Shown piece by piece: positions 8,608-16,895 of a stretch of 64,000 nt of DNA (within the stretch, counting starts at the first letter, position 1; each line of letters begins with the position of its first letter). The notes under the pieces were generated by a model that worked only from the letters and a program-made list of their open reading frames with translations, was not told the DNA's origin and ran no database searches. This stretch comes from UBA2336 sp037443645 (GTDB taxonomy: Bacteria; Bacteroidota; Bacteroidia; Cytophagales; Cyclobacteriaceae). The stretch lies in NCBI GenBank assembly GCA_037443645.1, contig JBBINY010000007.1, positions 6,247-70,246 of the forward strand, in the 5' to 3' direction. The translations under genes were made by a program, and so were the position numbers.

Positions 8608-10116
8608 ATGGCAAATATCGGTAAGGTTACCCAGGTTATCGGCCCCGTAGTTGACGTGGCCTTCGATGAACCGGGCTCAAAAATTCCCAACATTCTTGAT
8701 TCACTCGAGATAACAAAACCCGATGGTACCCGCATCGTACTGGAGTGCCAGCAGCACCTGGGCGAAGACCGGGTAAGAACCATTGCCATGGATGGTACCG
8801 AAGGACTTGTTCGGGGCATGAAGGTGGTCGATACCGGCACGCCAATTAAAATGCCCATTGGTGACGATATCAAAGGTCGCTTGTTTAATGTGGTGGGCGA
8901 AGCCATTGACGGAATCAAGCAACCCAAAGGCGCTCAGGCTCTGCCTATTCACCGGGCTGCTCCTACTTATGAAGATCTTTCCACATCAGCCGAAGTACTA
9001 TTTACCGGTATAAAAGTTATTGACCTGATTGAACCGTATGCAAAAGGCGGTAAGATCGGATTATTTGGTGGCGCTGGTGTAGGCAAAACCGTTTTGATCC
9101 AGGAATTGATTAACAACATTGCAAAAGCATATTCCGGTCTTTCTGTGTTTGCCGGAGTGGGCGAACGTACCCGCGAAGGAAACGATTTGCTTCGCGAAAT
9201 GATTGAAGCCGGGATTGTAAACTATGGACCTGAATTTCTCAAGTCACTCCATGCGGGCGGATGGGATCTCTCCAAAGTTTCGGAAGATTCATTGAAAGAC
9301 TCCAAGGCAACCTTTGTGTTCGGCCAGATGAACGAACCACCGGGAGCCCGTGCACGCGTGGCCCTTTCCGGCTTAACCATTGCCGAATATTTCCGCGATG
9401 GCGATGGCAAAGGAAAAGGTCGCGATATACTTTTCTTTATTGACAACATTTTCCGGTTTACACAGGCCGGCTCCGAAGTATCAGCCCTTCTCGGCCGGAT
9501 GCCATCAGCCGTAGGGTACCAGCCCACCCTGGCCACAGAAATGGGTACCATGCAGGAGCGCATCACCTCAACCAAGAACGGCTCCATTACTTCGGTGCAG
9601 GCGGTTTATGTTCCGGCCGATGACCTTACCGATCCCGCTCCGGCAACCACCTTTGCGCACCTTGATGCCACAACGGTATTGAGCCGTAAGATTGCCGAAC
9701 TTGGAATTTACCCGGCAGTTGATCCGTTGGATTCTACGTCACGTATCCTGCGTGCCGATATTGTTGGTGAAGAGCACTACAACTGCGCACAACGCGTTAA
9801 GGCAATTTTACAGCGTTATAAAGAATTGCAGGACATCATCGCCATTTTGGGTATGGACGAACTAAGCGATGAAGATAAGCAGGTAGTACACCGCGCAAGG
9901 CGTGTGCAGCGCTTCCTGTCGCAGCCTTTCCATGTTGCCGAAGCATTTACCGGCCTTAAAGGAGCACTGGTGGACATCAAGGACACCATTAAGGGATTTA
10001 CTATGATTATGGATGGCGAATTGGATCATCTTCCTGAAATGGCTTTTAACCTGGTGGGTAACATCGACCAGGCTATTCAGAAGGGAGAAAAGATGATAGC
10101 CGAAGCAAAAGGATAA
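8608..10116 (+). CDS. atpD: ATP synthase F1 subunit beta
   Basis: 502 residues. Walker A GGAGVGKT is at 154-161, followed by the catalytic GERTREGND segment, Walker B ILFFIDNIFRF and the ALLGRMPSAVGYQPTL signature of the beta subunit. It carries the catalytic sites of the F1 part of ATP synthase. Only the beta and epsilon genes are here; the remaining subunits must be encoded elsewhere, an arrangement known in Bacteroidota. atpC starts 6 bases downstream. Confidence 0.98.
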   Translation: MANIGKVTQVIGPVVDVAFDEPGSKIPNILDSLEITKPDGTRIVLECQQHLGEDRVRTIAMDGTEGLVRGMKVVDTGTPIKMPIGDDIKGRLFNVVGEAIDGIKQPKGAQALPIHRAAPTYEDLSTSAEVLFTGIKVIDLIEPYAKGGKIGLFGGAGVGKTVLIQELINNIAKAYSGLSVFAGVGERTREGNDLLREMIEAGIVNYGPEFLKSLHAGGWDLSKVSEDSLKDSKATFVFGQMNEPPGARARVALSGLTIAEYFRDGDGKGKGRDILFFIDNIFRFTQAGSEVSALLGRMPSAVGYQPTLATEMGTMQERITSTKNGSITSVQAVYVPADDLTDPAPATTFAHLDATTVLSRKIAELGIYPAVDPLDSTSRILRADIVGEEHYNCAQRVKAILQRYKELQDIIAILGMDELSDEDKQVVHRARRVQRFLSQPFHVAEAFTGLKGALVDIKDTIKGFTMIMDGELDHLPEMAFNLVGNIDQAIQKGEKMIAEAKG

Positions 10117-10122
10117 CAGCCT

Positions 10123-10368
10123 ATGCACCTGGAAATACTGACTCCTGAAAAAAAAATCTTTGAAGGTGACGTCACCCTTGCCACGTTTCCCGGTGCGGAT
10201 GGCTCCTTTCAGGTAATGGATAACCACGCTCCTCTGATTTCCCTGCTTAAGGAAGGTACCGTTGAGTACAAAGGAAAAGACGTGAATGAGAACCTGAAAA
10301 TTTCGGGAGGCGTGGTGGAAGTACTCGGTAATAAAACCATCCTGCTTGCTGATGGCGTGATCGCCTGA
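10123..10368 (+). CDS. atpC: ATP synthase F1 subunit epsilon
   Basis: 81 residues, comprising the beta-sandwich domain only (MHLEILTPEKKIFEGDV, FPGADGSFQVMDNHAPLIS). The C-terminal two-helix hairpin that inhibits ATPase activity in longer homologues is missing, as in other short epsilon subunits of this phylum. It is coupled to atpD in a two-gene operon. Confidence 0.95.
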   Translation: MHLEILTPEKKIFEGDVTLATFPGADGSFQVMDNHAPLISLLKEGTVEYKGKDVNENLKISGGVVEVLGNKTILLADGVIA

Positions 10369-10465
10369 CGCGTTGCATCCGCAAGCGAAAAATCTTCTTT
10401 AAATCACTGAAGCAAAAAGATGTTTCACTAACACTCCTGCCAGCCGAAGGCATGGCAACATAACA

Positions 10466-10516
10466 AAGAAACTTTGTGAGACGGCCAGTTACTTTTTATA
10501 AACAGGAAAGTTTCTT
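10466..10516. repeat. inverted repeat in the atpC / lipoprotein convergent gap
   Basis: AAGAAACTTT (10466-10475) is repeated inverted as AAAGTTTCTT (10507-10516), with 31 bases between. The right arm overlaps the stop codon of the minus-strand gene. It may act as a two-way transcription end. The rest of the 146-base gap shows no gene. Confidence 0.45.
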
Positions 10517-11015
10517 ACTGCCGGAGTAACCACTTAACGAAAAACACTATCCCGATAATCATGGCCACTGCGCCTATAATGTTAAATACATCGCCACCAA
10601 TAATGAACGACACGAGGCCTATGGAACCGAATATTGCGGCAAACTTCAGGTCATTATCCATTCCCTTTTTCAACTCTTCGGCCTTTTCCGTATCGCCATC
10701 TTTCACAGCCTTTGCGTACGCCTTCACCTGACGCAGCGCCTCCTTTTTCAATTCCTTCTTCTCGGCTTTGGTAAGTGCCGGCCGGGCTGGAGCAGCCATG
10801 GGGGTTTCATACTCAACTGACCGGCTTGCCTCATAAAAATGTTCACCCGATGCACTGGCAACCAGTGTGGCCTGGTCATAGGAGAACGTACCGGACGGTT
10901 CGCCAGCGGTTGCAACGTTTGTTTCAGGCTTTGAAGGGTTGCTTCCGGCCATTTTGGGCGCTGAGCATGATCCAAAAAAGGTGAGTCCGATAATAAGCGC
11001 TAAAAACTTCTTCAT
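10515..11015 (-). CDS. predicted lipoprotein with two C-terminal membrane segments
   Basis: 166 residues from the ATG at 11015. A lipoprotein signal (MKKFLALIIGLTFFGSC) ends at Cys17. A Lys/Glu-rich helical segment (about 85-125, with TKAEKKELKKEALRQ) is followed by two hydrophobic stretches (about 128-162) that would span a membrane. I chose this start because it begins the signal peptide; a longer frame upstream has no supporting feature. No family is recognised. The next gene on this strand is 10 bases upstream, so they are probably cotranscribed. Confidence 0.72.
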   Translation of the reverse strand: MKKFLALIIGLTFFGSCSAPKMAGSNPSKPETNVATAGEPSGTFSYDQATLVASASGEHFYEASRSVEYETPMAAPARPALTKAEKKELKKEALRQVKAYAKAVKDGDTEKAEELKKGMDNDLKFAAIFGSIGLVSFIIGGDVFNIIGAVAMIIGIVFFVKWLLRQ

Positions 11016-11025
11016 GGCATGGAGG

Positions 11026-11346
11026 TTAAACATGTGAATCGGGTTCATTATTTCTTGAGAATAACCGACTGAAAAAACGTTTTTCAAAATTCCAGAAAAA
11101 AGCAAACTGTCCAAAAACAAATCCATAAATCAACAGAAAAACATTATAGACCGGCAAAATCAGAATGTAATACGTTATTGTTGCCCATAGCGGTTTGTCC
11201 CCATCGGGAAACCAGTATGCGAAAAGGGGGCGCTTAATCAGCAACACGGTGGTTCCGGTGCAGGCAAAAACAATCAGCACGATAATGACCTGAACGGTAC
11301 TGGCAAGCCCCCACCTTTTCTTTAGTCTGTCAACCCATTTGGCCAT
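11026..11346 (-). CDS. small membrane protein, DUF6787-like
   Basis: 106 residues. A basic N-terminus (MAKWVDRLKKRWG) precedes two membrane helices (about 17-37 and 53-78), with an aromatic, basic C-terminus (FWNFEKRFFSRLF). It resembles a small family of Bacteroidota membrane proteins sometimes annotated as DUF6787; no activity is established for it to my knowledge. The start is 2 bases from the end of the RluA-type gene, so the three minus-strand genes read as one unit. Confidence 0.6.
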   Translation of the reverse strand: MAKWVDRLKKRWGLASTVQVIIVLIVFACTGTTVLLIKRPLFAYWFPDGDKPLWATITYYILILPVYNVFLLIYGFVFGQFAFFWNFEKRFFSRLFSRNNEPDSHV

Positions 11347-11348
11347 AG

Positions 11349-12041
11349 TTATTCAAAAGCCTTAAAGTACTTCCAGAAATCAGTATCCGGAAGCCGCGCA
11401 TCAATTTTTACCAACTCTTTTTTCACCGGGTGAACAAATGCCAATGATCGTGCGTGCAGGTTGATGCTGGCATCGGCATTCGCACGAGGGTATCCGTATT
11501 TTACATCACCGCTGATGGGACAACCAATGGATGCCAGTTGAACGCGTATCTGGTGCGGACGGCCCGTAACCGGGTTCACTTCTACTAAGAAATAACCTGA
11601 TGCTTCGCCCAGTAATTTATACGAGAGTTCAGAACGGAGGGCACCTGGCGTTTCACGGCTCCATGCAGTTGTTTTATTTTTAGAAGCATCCTTCTTAAGC
11701 CAATGAACCAATGATGCACCGGCAGGCGGGCGATTACCCACCATCGCCCAGTATGTTTTTTTTGTTTCTTTATCACGGAACAAGGCGTTCATGCGTGCCA
11801 ACGCCTTCGATGTCCGTGCAAATACCACCACCCCGCTCACCGGCCTGTCGAGCCGATGCACCACACCCAGAAAAACAGCGCCCGGCTTCTTGTATTTGGC
11901 TGCCAGGTAATCCTTGCACACCTCAACCAGGGGTTTGTCACCTGTCGAGTCACCCTGAACCAGTATGCCTGCCGGCTTATTGATAGCCAGCAAATGATTA
12001 TCCTCGAACAAAATATCCAGCGCAGGCACAGTCATCACCAA
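11349..12041 (-). CDS. RluA-family RNA pseudouridine synthase
   Basis: 230 residues. It has the RluA motif HRLDRPVSGVVVFART with the catalytic Asp, the early ILFEDNHLLAINKPAG segment and the late TGRPHQIRVQLA segment. It converts a uridine in rRNA or tRNA to pseudouridine. No S4 domain is present at the N-terminus, which favours a RluA/TruC-like type over RluD; the target site cannot be told. A second Met two codons in is an equally good start. Confidence 0.88.
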   Translation of the reverse strand: MVMTVPALDILFEDNHLLAINKPAGILVQGDSTGDKPLVEVCKDYLAAKYKKPGAVFLGVVHRLDRPVSGVVVFARTSKALARMNALFRDKETKKTYWAMVGNRPPAGASLVHWLKKDASKNKTTAWSRETPGALRSELSYKLLGEASGYFLVEVNPVTGRPHQIRVQLASIGCPISGDVKYGYPRANADASINLHARSLAFVHPVKKELVKIDARLPDTDFWKYFKAFE

Positions 12042-12100
12042 AGATATTGATTCAAACAGGTTTGTTGACCGGTTTTAGTATTTTGGTGAAACAAAACACC

Positions 12101-12985
12101 ATGCTTCGCAACCTGATTATCCTGCTTTGCAGCACCTTGCTTGCCTGCACAAGCAACCTGGATCGCCTCCGGAAAAATGTTAATACCCAACTTAAAACAG
12201 TGAATGGTGTGTTTGCAGTTGCCTTTAAAGACTTGTCAACCGGAGAAACCCTGCTGATCAATGAACACGAGCCGTTTCATGCGGCCAGCACCATGAAAAC
12301 CCCGGTCATGATCGAAGTTTTTAAACAGGCTGCGGAAGGCCGCTGGAGTTTGTCAGACTCCATTGAAGTCATCAATCAATTTAAGAGCATTGCCGATGGG
12401 AGTACTTTCAGCCTGCGTCCGGAAGACGACAGTGAAGAGAGCCTGTACACACTGGTGGGAACGAGGCGAACGGTGTACGACCTGGTGTATGACATGATTA
12501 TCGTTAGCAGCAACCTTGCCACGAATATTGTTATTGAATACGTGGATGCCAAAAAAGTTACGCAGACCATGCGCGCGCTGGGCGCACCCGATATCCAGGT
12601 GCTGCGGGGCGTTGAGGATATAAAAGCCTATGAGCAGGGCATGAACAACACCACAACAGCTTACGACCTGATGATCATTTTTGAAAAAATGGCCACCGGA
12701 ACTGCCGTTAGTCCTGAGGCTTCTAATCAGATGATCAACATTTTACTGGATCAAAAATTCAACGACATCATTCCCGCCCTTTTGCCGGCCGGAGTAAAAG
12801 TTGCTCACAAAACCGGTTTCATCACCGGTGTACACCACGATGCGGGCATCGTGATGCTGCCGGACGGAAGGCGGTATGTACTGGTGGTGCTTTCAAAAAA
12901 CATGACCGACATGGATGCCGGAACAGCCTCGCTTGCCAAGGTTTCAAAACTCATCTACAACTATGTAGCCGGAGTTAATCCTTAA
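12101..12985 (+). CDS. class A beta-lactamase-like serine hydrolase lipoprotein
   Basis: 294 residues from the ATG at 12101. A lipobox (STLLAC) with Cys16 indicates a membrane-anchored protein. The nucleophile motif STMK (S63, K66), an SSN triad in IIVSSNLATN and a KTG box in AHKTGFITG match penicillin-interacting serine hydrolases of class A. A longer frame begins at 12047 but lacks a signal peptide. The omega-loop Glu is not obvious, so activity on beta-lactams is uncertain; a cell-wall or housekeeping hydrolase is possible. Its end overlaps the end of prfC by 11 bases. Confidence 0.82.
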   Translation: MLRNLIILLCSTLLACTSNLDRLRKNVNTQLKTVNGVFAVAFKDLSTGETLLINEHEPFHAASTMKTPVMIEVFKQAAEGRWSLSDSIEVINQFKSIADGSTFSLRPEDDSEESLYTLVGTRRTVYDLVYDMIIVSSNLATNIVIEYVDAKKVTQTMRALGAPDIQVLRGVEDIKAYEQGMNNTTTAYDLMIIFEKMATGTAVSPEASNQMINILLDQKFNDIIPALLPAGVKVAHKTGFITGVHHDAGIVMLPDGRRYVLVVLSKNMTDMDAGTASLAKVSKLIYNYVAGVNP

Positions 12986-14558
12986 ACTCCGATGTAAAGT
13001 GAAACCGGATTTCATTGAAGTTCTCCTGCACCATTTGCAGCCAGGCGCGGGACTCAGCCATAAACACCAGTTTACCGTCCTTATCGCGTGCCAGGTGCCT
13101 TTGCTTAGAGTTGATAAATTCCTGAAGCTTTTTCGGATCACTGCTGCTGATCCAGCATGCCTTGTAAATATTCTGGGGCACAAACTGAACCGTTGCACCA
13201 TACTCATTCTTTAGCCTGAACTGAATTACCTCGAATTGCAACGCACCAACTGTACCCACAACTTTTTTCTTGCCGAGCTCATAGGTAAATAACTGTGCCA
13301 CCCCCTCTTCCATTAACTGCACCAATCCCTTTTCCAGTTGCTTTGATTTCATGGCGTCCAGGTTTTCCACTTCTTTGAAAATCTCCGGTGAAAAACTCGG
13401 GATGCCGGTGTACATCAGTCTTTCGCCTTCGGTAAGTGTATCCCCGATCTTGAGGTTTCCGGTATCATAAATCCCGACAATATCACCCGGCCATGCTTCG
13501 TCTACGGTTTCACGCTCCTGCGCCATGAAGGCGGTGGCATTTGAAAAGCGCAGGTTTTTGTTCTGCCTTACGTGAAAGTACGTGCTACCGCGTTCAAATT
13601 TGCCGGAGCATACCCGCACAAAGGCAATGCGGTTACGGTGCTTTGGATCCATGTTGGCATGAATCTTAAAGACAAAACCGGAAAATTTCGGCTCGTTCGG
13701 CTCAACTACCCGTGCTGTAGTATGACGATGAATGGGCGGTGGTGCAATGCGGATGAATGTATCCAGCAGTTCCTTCACACCGAAATTGTTCACTGCGCTG
13801 CCAAAGAAAACCGGTGCCACATTGCCGGCAAGGTATTCCTGCACATCAAAATCAGGGTATACACCCTCAATCAGTTCAACATCGTGGCGCAACTGCCTGG
13901 CATTGTTCTCTCCAACAAGTTCATCCAGTTCAGCCGAACGGATATCCTTAATTTCAATGCCCTCTTCAACCGTAATTTTGCTTGGCGTAAACAGGTGCAG
14001 GCTCTTTTCATACAGGCTGTAAACGCCCCTGAAAGTTTTTCCCATACTGATGGGCCAACTCAGCGGCCTTACCTTTATAGTTAGCTTCTCTTCAATTTCA
14101 TCCAGTAACTCGAACGGATCCCTGCCTTCACGGTCCAGTTTATTGATAAAGCAGATTACCGGTGTACTGCGCAACCGGCAAACTTCCATGAGTTTTTCTG
14201 TTTGAAGTTCTACACCTTTCACACAGTCAATTACCATGATTACGCTGTCAACCGCGGTGAGCGTGCGGTAGGTATCTTCCGCAAAATCCTGGTGACCGGG
14301 CGTATCGAGCAGGTTTATTTTTACATCCTTGTAATGAAAACCCATTACCGAAGTGGCTACAGAAATGCCGCGTTGCTTTTCAATTTCCATCCAGTCGCTG
14401 CGCGCATGATCTTTTATTTTCGATGATTTTACAGCCCCAGCTTTTTGAATGGCTCCTCCAAAGAGCAGGAGCTTTTCGGTGAGCGTGGTTTTTCCTGCAT
14501 CGGGGTGGCTGATGATGCCGAAGGTTCTGCGTTTGCTGATTTCGCTGGCAAGATTCAT
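12975..14558 (-). CDS. prfC: peptide chain release factor 3
   Basis: 527 residues. It is a translational GTPase with G1 SHPDAGKTTLTEKLL near residue 18, then the RF3-specific HARSDWMEIEKQRGIS, LDTPGHQDF and NKLD. RF3 recycles RF1/RF2 after peptide release. The length is as expected. It ends tail to tail with the beta-lactamase-like gene. Confidence 0.96.
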   Translation of the reverse strand: MNLASEISKRRTFGIISHPDAGKTTLTEKLLLFGGAIQKAGAVKSSKIKDHARSDWMEIEKQRGISVATSVMGFHYKDVKINLLDTPGHQDFAEDTYRTLTAVDSVIMVIDCVKGVELQTEKLMEVCRLRSTPVICFINKLDREGRDPFELLDEIEEKLTIKVRPLSWPISMGKTFRGVYSLYEKSLHLFTPSKITVEEGIEIKDIRSAELDELVGENNARQLRHDVELIEGVYPDFDVQEYLAGNVAPVFFGSAVNNFGVKELLDTFIRIAPPPIHRHTTARVVEPNEPKFSGFVFKIHANMDPKHRNRIAFVRVCSGKFERGSTYFHVRQNKNLRFSNATAFMAQERETVDEAWPGDIVGIYDTGNLKIGDTLTEGERLMYTGIPSFSPEIFKEVENLDAMKSKQLEKGLVQLMEEGVAQLFTYELGKKKVVGTVGALQFEVIQFRLKNEYGATVQFVPQNIYKACWISSSDPKKLQEFINSKQRHLARDKDGKLVFMAESRAWLQMVQENFNEIRFHFTSEFKD

Positions 14559-14878
14559 GATAAAAATTCCGCAAATCTAAGCGAATGATTTTCAAACAGC
14601 TATTTCTTACTCAACGGGTTTGTAATCAATAATTCAACGGTGAAAGTTTGCAGTTACCCTATTTATTGAAATGAGGCGGTACCATGAAGCCCAGCCGAAC
14701 TGGTGACACAGAAGCCATAAAACTTCTTGCCAGCCCGGAGAAATAATGCGGCCGGAAATCGGGATTGAGCGCAAATCCCTCTGCCAATGTGTCATTGTTT
14801 TCTTAAAAAAACCTGCTGGCACACCCATTGATAGCCCTAGGAAGGCTTAATAGCCTATCACCACATAACGACACATTT
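14559..14878. other. divergent intergenic region between prfC and dnaK
   Basis: 320 bases with no convincing gene. A minus-strand TAGATTTG lies just before prfC. On the plus side a TGGCAC-N5-TTGA string (14817-14831) and an inverted GGCT-TAAT-AGCC (14843-14854) lie within 65 bases of dnaK. No CIRCE element and no standard TAnnTTTG promoter is seen for dnaK, so its heat-shock promoter may be of another type. Confidence 0.5.
14572..14579 (-). promoter_or_regulatory. candidate prfC -7 element
   Basis: TAGATTTG on the minus strand matches TAnnTTTG and lies 13 bases before the prfC start. No -33 TTTG is found at the usual 18-20 base spacing, so the call is tentative. Confidence 0.35.
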
Positions 14879-16798
14879 ATGGGAAAGATTATAGGAATAG
14901 ACCTGGGCACAACCAACTCCTGCGTAGCCGTAATGGAGGGTAACGAGCCCGTTGTAATAGCCAACAGCGAAGGCCGGAGAACCACCCCTTCCATCGTTGC
15001 CTTTTTGGATGGCGGCAAGGGCGAACGCAAAGTGGGCGACCCGGCAAAACGGCAGGCCATTACCAACCCCAAGAACACGGTAATGTCCATCAAGCGGTTT
15101 ATGGGAAAAAAATATGCCGATGTTACCGAGGAAATGAAGTTTGTTTCCTACCAGGTAGAAAGCGGCAATAACGACACCGTGCGTGTGCGCATTGGCGACC
15201 GCCTGTACACCCCGCAGGAAATCTCGGCCATGATTCTTCAGAAAATGAAAAGCACTGCCGAAGATTACCTGGGCACCACCGTTTCCGAAGCCGTAATCAC
15301 CGTACCCGCCTATTTTAACGATGCCGAGCGCCAGGCTACCAAAGAAGCCGGACAGATAGCCGGTCTTGATGTGAAACGAATCATCAACGAACCTACCGCA
15401 GCAGCCTTGGCATACGGCCTCGATAAGAAAAACAAAGACATGAAGATTGCCGTGTACGACCTGGGCGGTGGTACATTCGATATTTCCATTCTTGAACTGG
15501 GCGATGGCGTTTTCGAAGTGAAATCCACCAACGGAGATGTACACCTTGGCGGTGACGACTTCGATGTGAAGATCATTAACTGGCTGGCCGATGAGTTTAA
15601 AGCTGAGCGCAACATCGACCTCCGCAAAGATCCCATGGCCCTGCAACGGTTGAAAGAAGCTGCTGAAAAGGCCAAGATCGAACTCTCCAGCTCACAGGAA
15701 ACCGAAATTAACCTGCCATACGTTACCTCGATTGATGGCGTACCGGAGCACCTTGTAAAAAAACTTACCCGTTCGAAATTCGAGCAACTGGTTGACGACC
15801 TGGTGCGCAGAACGCTGGAACCGTGCCGCAAAGCCGTAGCCGATGCCGGTGTATCCGTGGGTCAGATTGACGAAGTGATCCTGGTGGGCGGATCAACACG
15901 CATTCCACGCATTCAGGAAGAAGTAGAAAAATTCTTCGGTAAAAAACCTTCGAAAGGTGTTAACCCCGATGAAGTGGTGGCTGTGGGTGCTGCTATCCAG
16001 GGCGGGGTGCTTACCGGAGAAGTAAAAGACGTGCTGTTGCTGGATGTTACTCCGCTGTCGTTAGGTATTGAAACGCTGGGAGGTGTGTTTACCAAATTGA
16101 TTGAAAGCAACACCACCATCCCGTCTAAAAAATCGGAAGTGTTTTCTACCGCTGCGGATAACCAACCTTCTGTAGAAATACACGTGCTGCAGGGCGAACG
16201 ACCTATGGCAAAGGATAACCGAACCATTGGCCGCTTTCACCTGGATGGCATCCCTCCGGCTCCGCGCGGATTACCTCAGATTGAAGTAACCTTTGACATC
16301 GATGCCAACGGCATACTCCATGTATCGGCTAAAGACAAAGGAACCGGAAAGGAACAGAAAATCCGCATTGAAGCATCCAGCGGATTAACCGATGCTGAAA
16401 TTCAAAAAATGAAACAGGAGGCACAGGCCCATGCCGAAGAGGATAAAAAAGTGAAAGAGCGCGCTGAAAAAATTAATCAGGCCGACTCCATGATCTTCCA
16501 AACCGAGAAGCAATTGAAGGAGTATGGCGACAAGCTTTCCGATGGAAACAAAGGAGCTATTAACAGCGCTCTCGAAAAGCTGAAGGAAGCGCATAAGAGC
16601 CAGGATCTGACCGCGATTGATGCCGCCATGGCCGCTCTGAATGGGGCCTGGCAGGCCGCCTCGCAGGAAATGTACCAGGCTACACAAAACGCAGCCGGAG
16701 CGCAACCTGGGGCTGATGCCGGAAGTCAGCCGGGAGCCTCATCGGATGGCAACAACGTATCGGATGTGGAATATGAAGAGGTGAACGACAAGAAGTAA
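14879..16798 (+). CDS. dnaK: chaperone DnaK (Hsp70)
   Basis: 639 residues from the ATG at 14879, which begins MGKIIGIDLGTTNSCVAVMEG; a frame opening 51 bases earlier is not needed. The ATPase domain has the AVYDLGGGTFDISILE and VGGSTRIPRIQ signatures; the substrate domain and a Gln/Ala/Gly-rich lid tail ending DVEYEEVNDKK follow. It is the main ATP-driven folding chaperone and partners GrpE and DnaJ at 2101-3825. The gene is monocistronic, with a terminator directly after it. Confidence 0.98.
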   Translation: MGKIIGIDLGTTNSCVAVMEGNEPVVIANSEGRRTTPSIVAFLDGGKGERKVGDPAKRQAITNPKNTVMSIKRFMGKKYADVTEEMKFVSYQVESGNNDTVRVRIGDRLYTPQEISAMILQKMKSTAEDYLGTTVSEAVITVPAYFNDAERQATKEAGQIAGLDVKRIINEPTAAALAYGLDKKNKDMKIAVYDLGGGTFDISILELGDGVFEVKSTNGDVHLGGDDFDVKIINWLADEFKAERNIDLRKDPMALQRLKEAAEKAKIELSSSQETEINLPYVTSIDGVPEHLVKKLTRSKFEQLVDDLVRRTLEPCRKAVADAGVSVGQIDEVILVGGSTRIPRIQEEVEKFFGKKPSKGVNPDEVVAVGAAIQGGVLTGEVKDVLLLDVTPLSLGIETLGGVFTKLIESNTTIPSKKSEVFSTAADNQPSVEIHVLQGERPMAKDNRTIGRFHLDGIPPAPRGLPQIEVTFDIDANGILHVSAKDKGTGKEQKIRIEASSGLTDAEIQKMKQEAQAHAEEDKKVKERAEKINQADSMIFQTEKQLKEYGDKLSDGNKGAINSALEKLKEAHKSQDLTAIDAAMAALNGAWQAASQEMYQATQNAAGAQPGADAGSQPGASSDGNNVSDVEYEEVNDKK

Positions 16799-16825
16799 CT
16801 TCAATTTTCCATATATAGATTAAAA

Positions 16826-16853
16826 CCCCGGAGCTACGGCTCGGGGCTTTTTT
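16826..16853 (+). terminator. intrinsic terminator of dnaK
   Basis: CCCCG (16826-16830) pairs with CGGGG (16842-16846), extended inside by AGC/GCT with one bulged G; a T tract follows at 16848-16853. Confidence 0.8.
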
Positions 16854-16869
16854 ATTCTTAGCCGCTCAT

Positions 16870-16877
16870 TAACTTTG
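16870..16877 (+). promoter_or_regulatory. candidate -7 element of the aspartate kinase gene
   Basis: TAACTTTG fits TAnnTTTG and sits 18 bases before the start, in the 43-base gap after the dnaK terminator. No clear -33 TTG is present. Confidence 0.4.
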
Positions 16878-16895
16878 TCGGCTTAAAAAATCAGG

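Noticed and set aside
14634..14828. 64-residue minus-strand frame in the prfC-dnaK gap
   Set aside because: Composition is not protein-like, no ribosome site or neighbour linkage, no recognisable motif.
14817..14831. TGGCAC-N5-TTGA before dnaK as a sigma-54 promoter
   Set aside because: The -12 box lacks the GC that is nearly invariant in sigma-54 promoters, and no upstream palindrome was found. Kept only as a note in the intergenic entry.
14858..15646. 262-residue minus-strand frame inside dnaK
   Set aside because: Antisense shadow of dnaK, produced by its codon use. It has no start signal or family motif.
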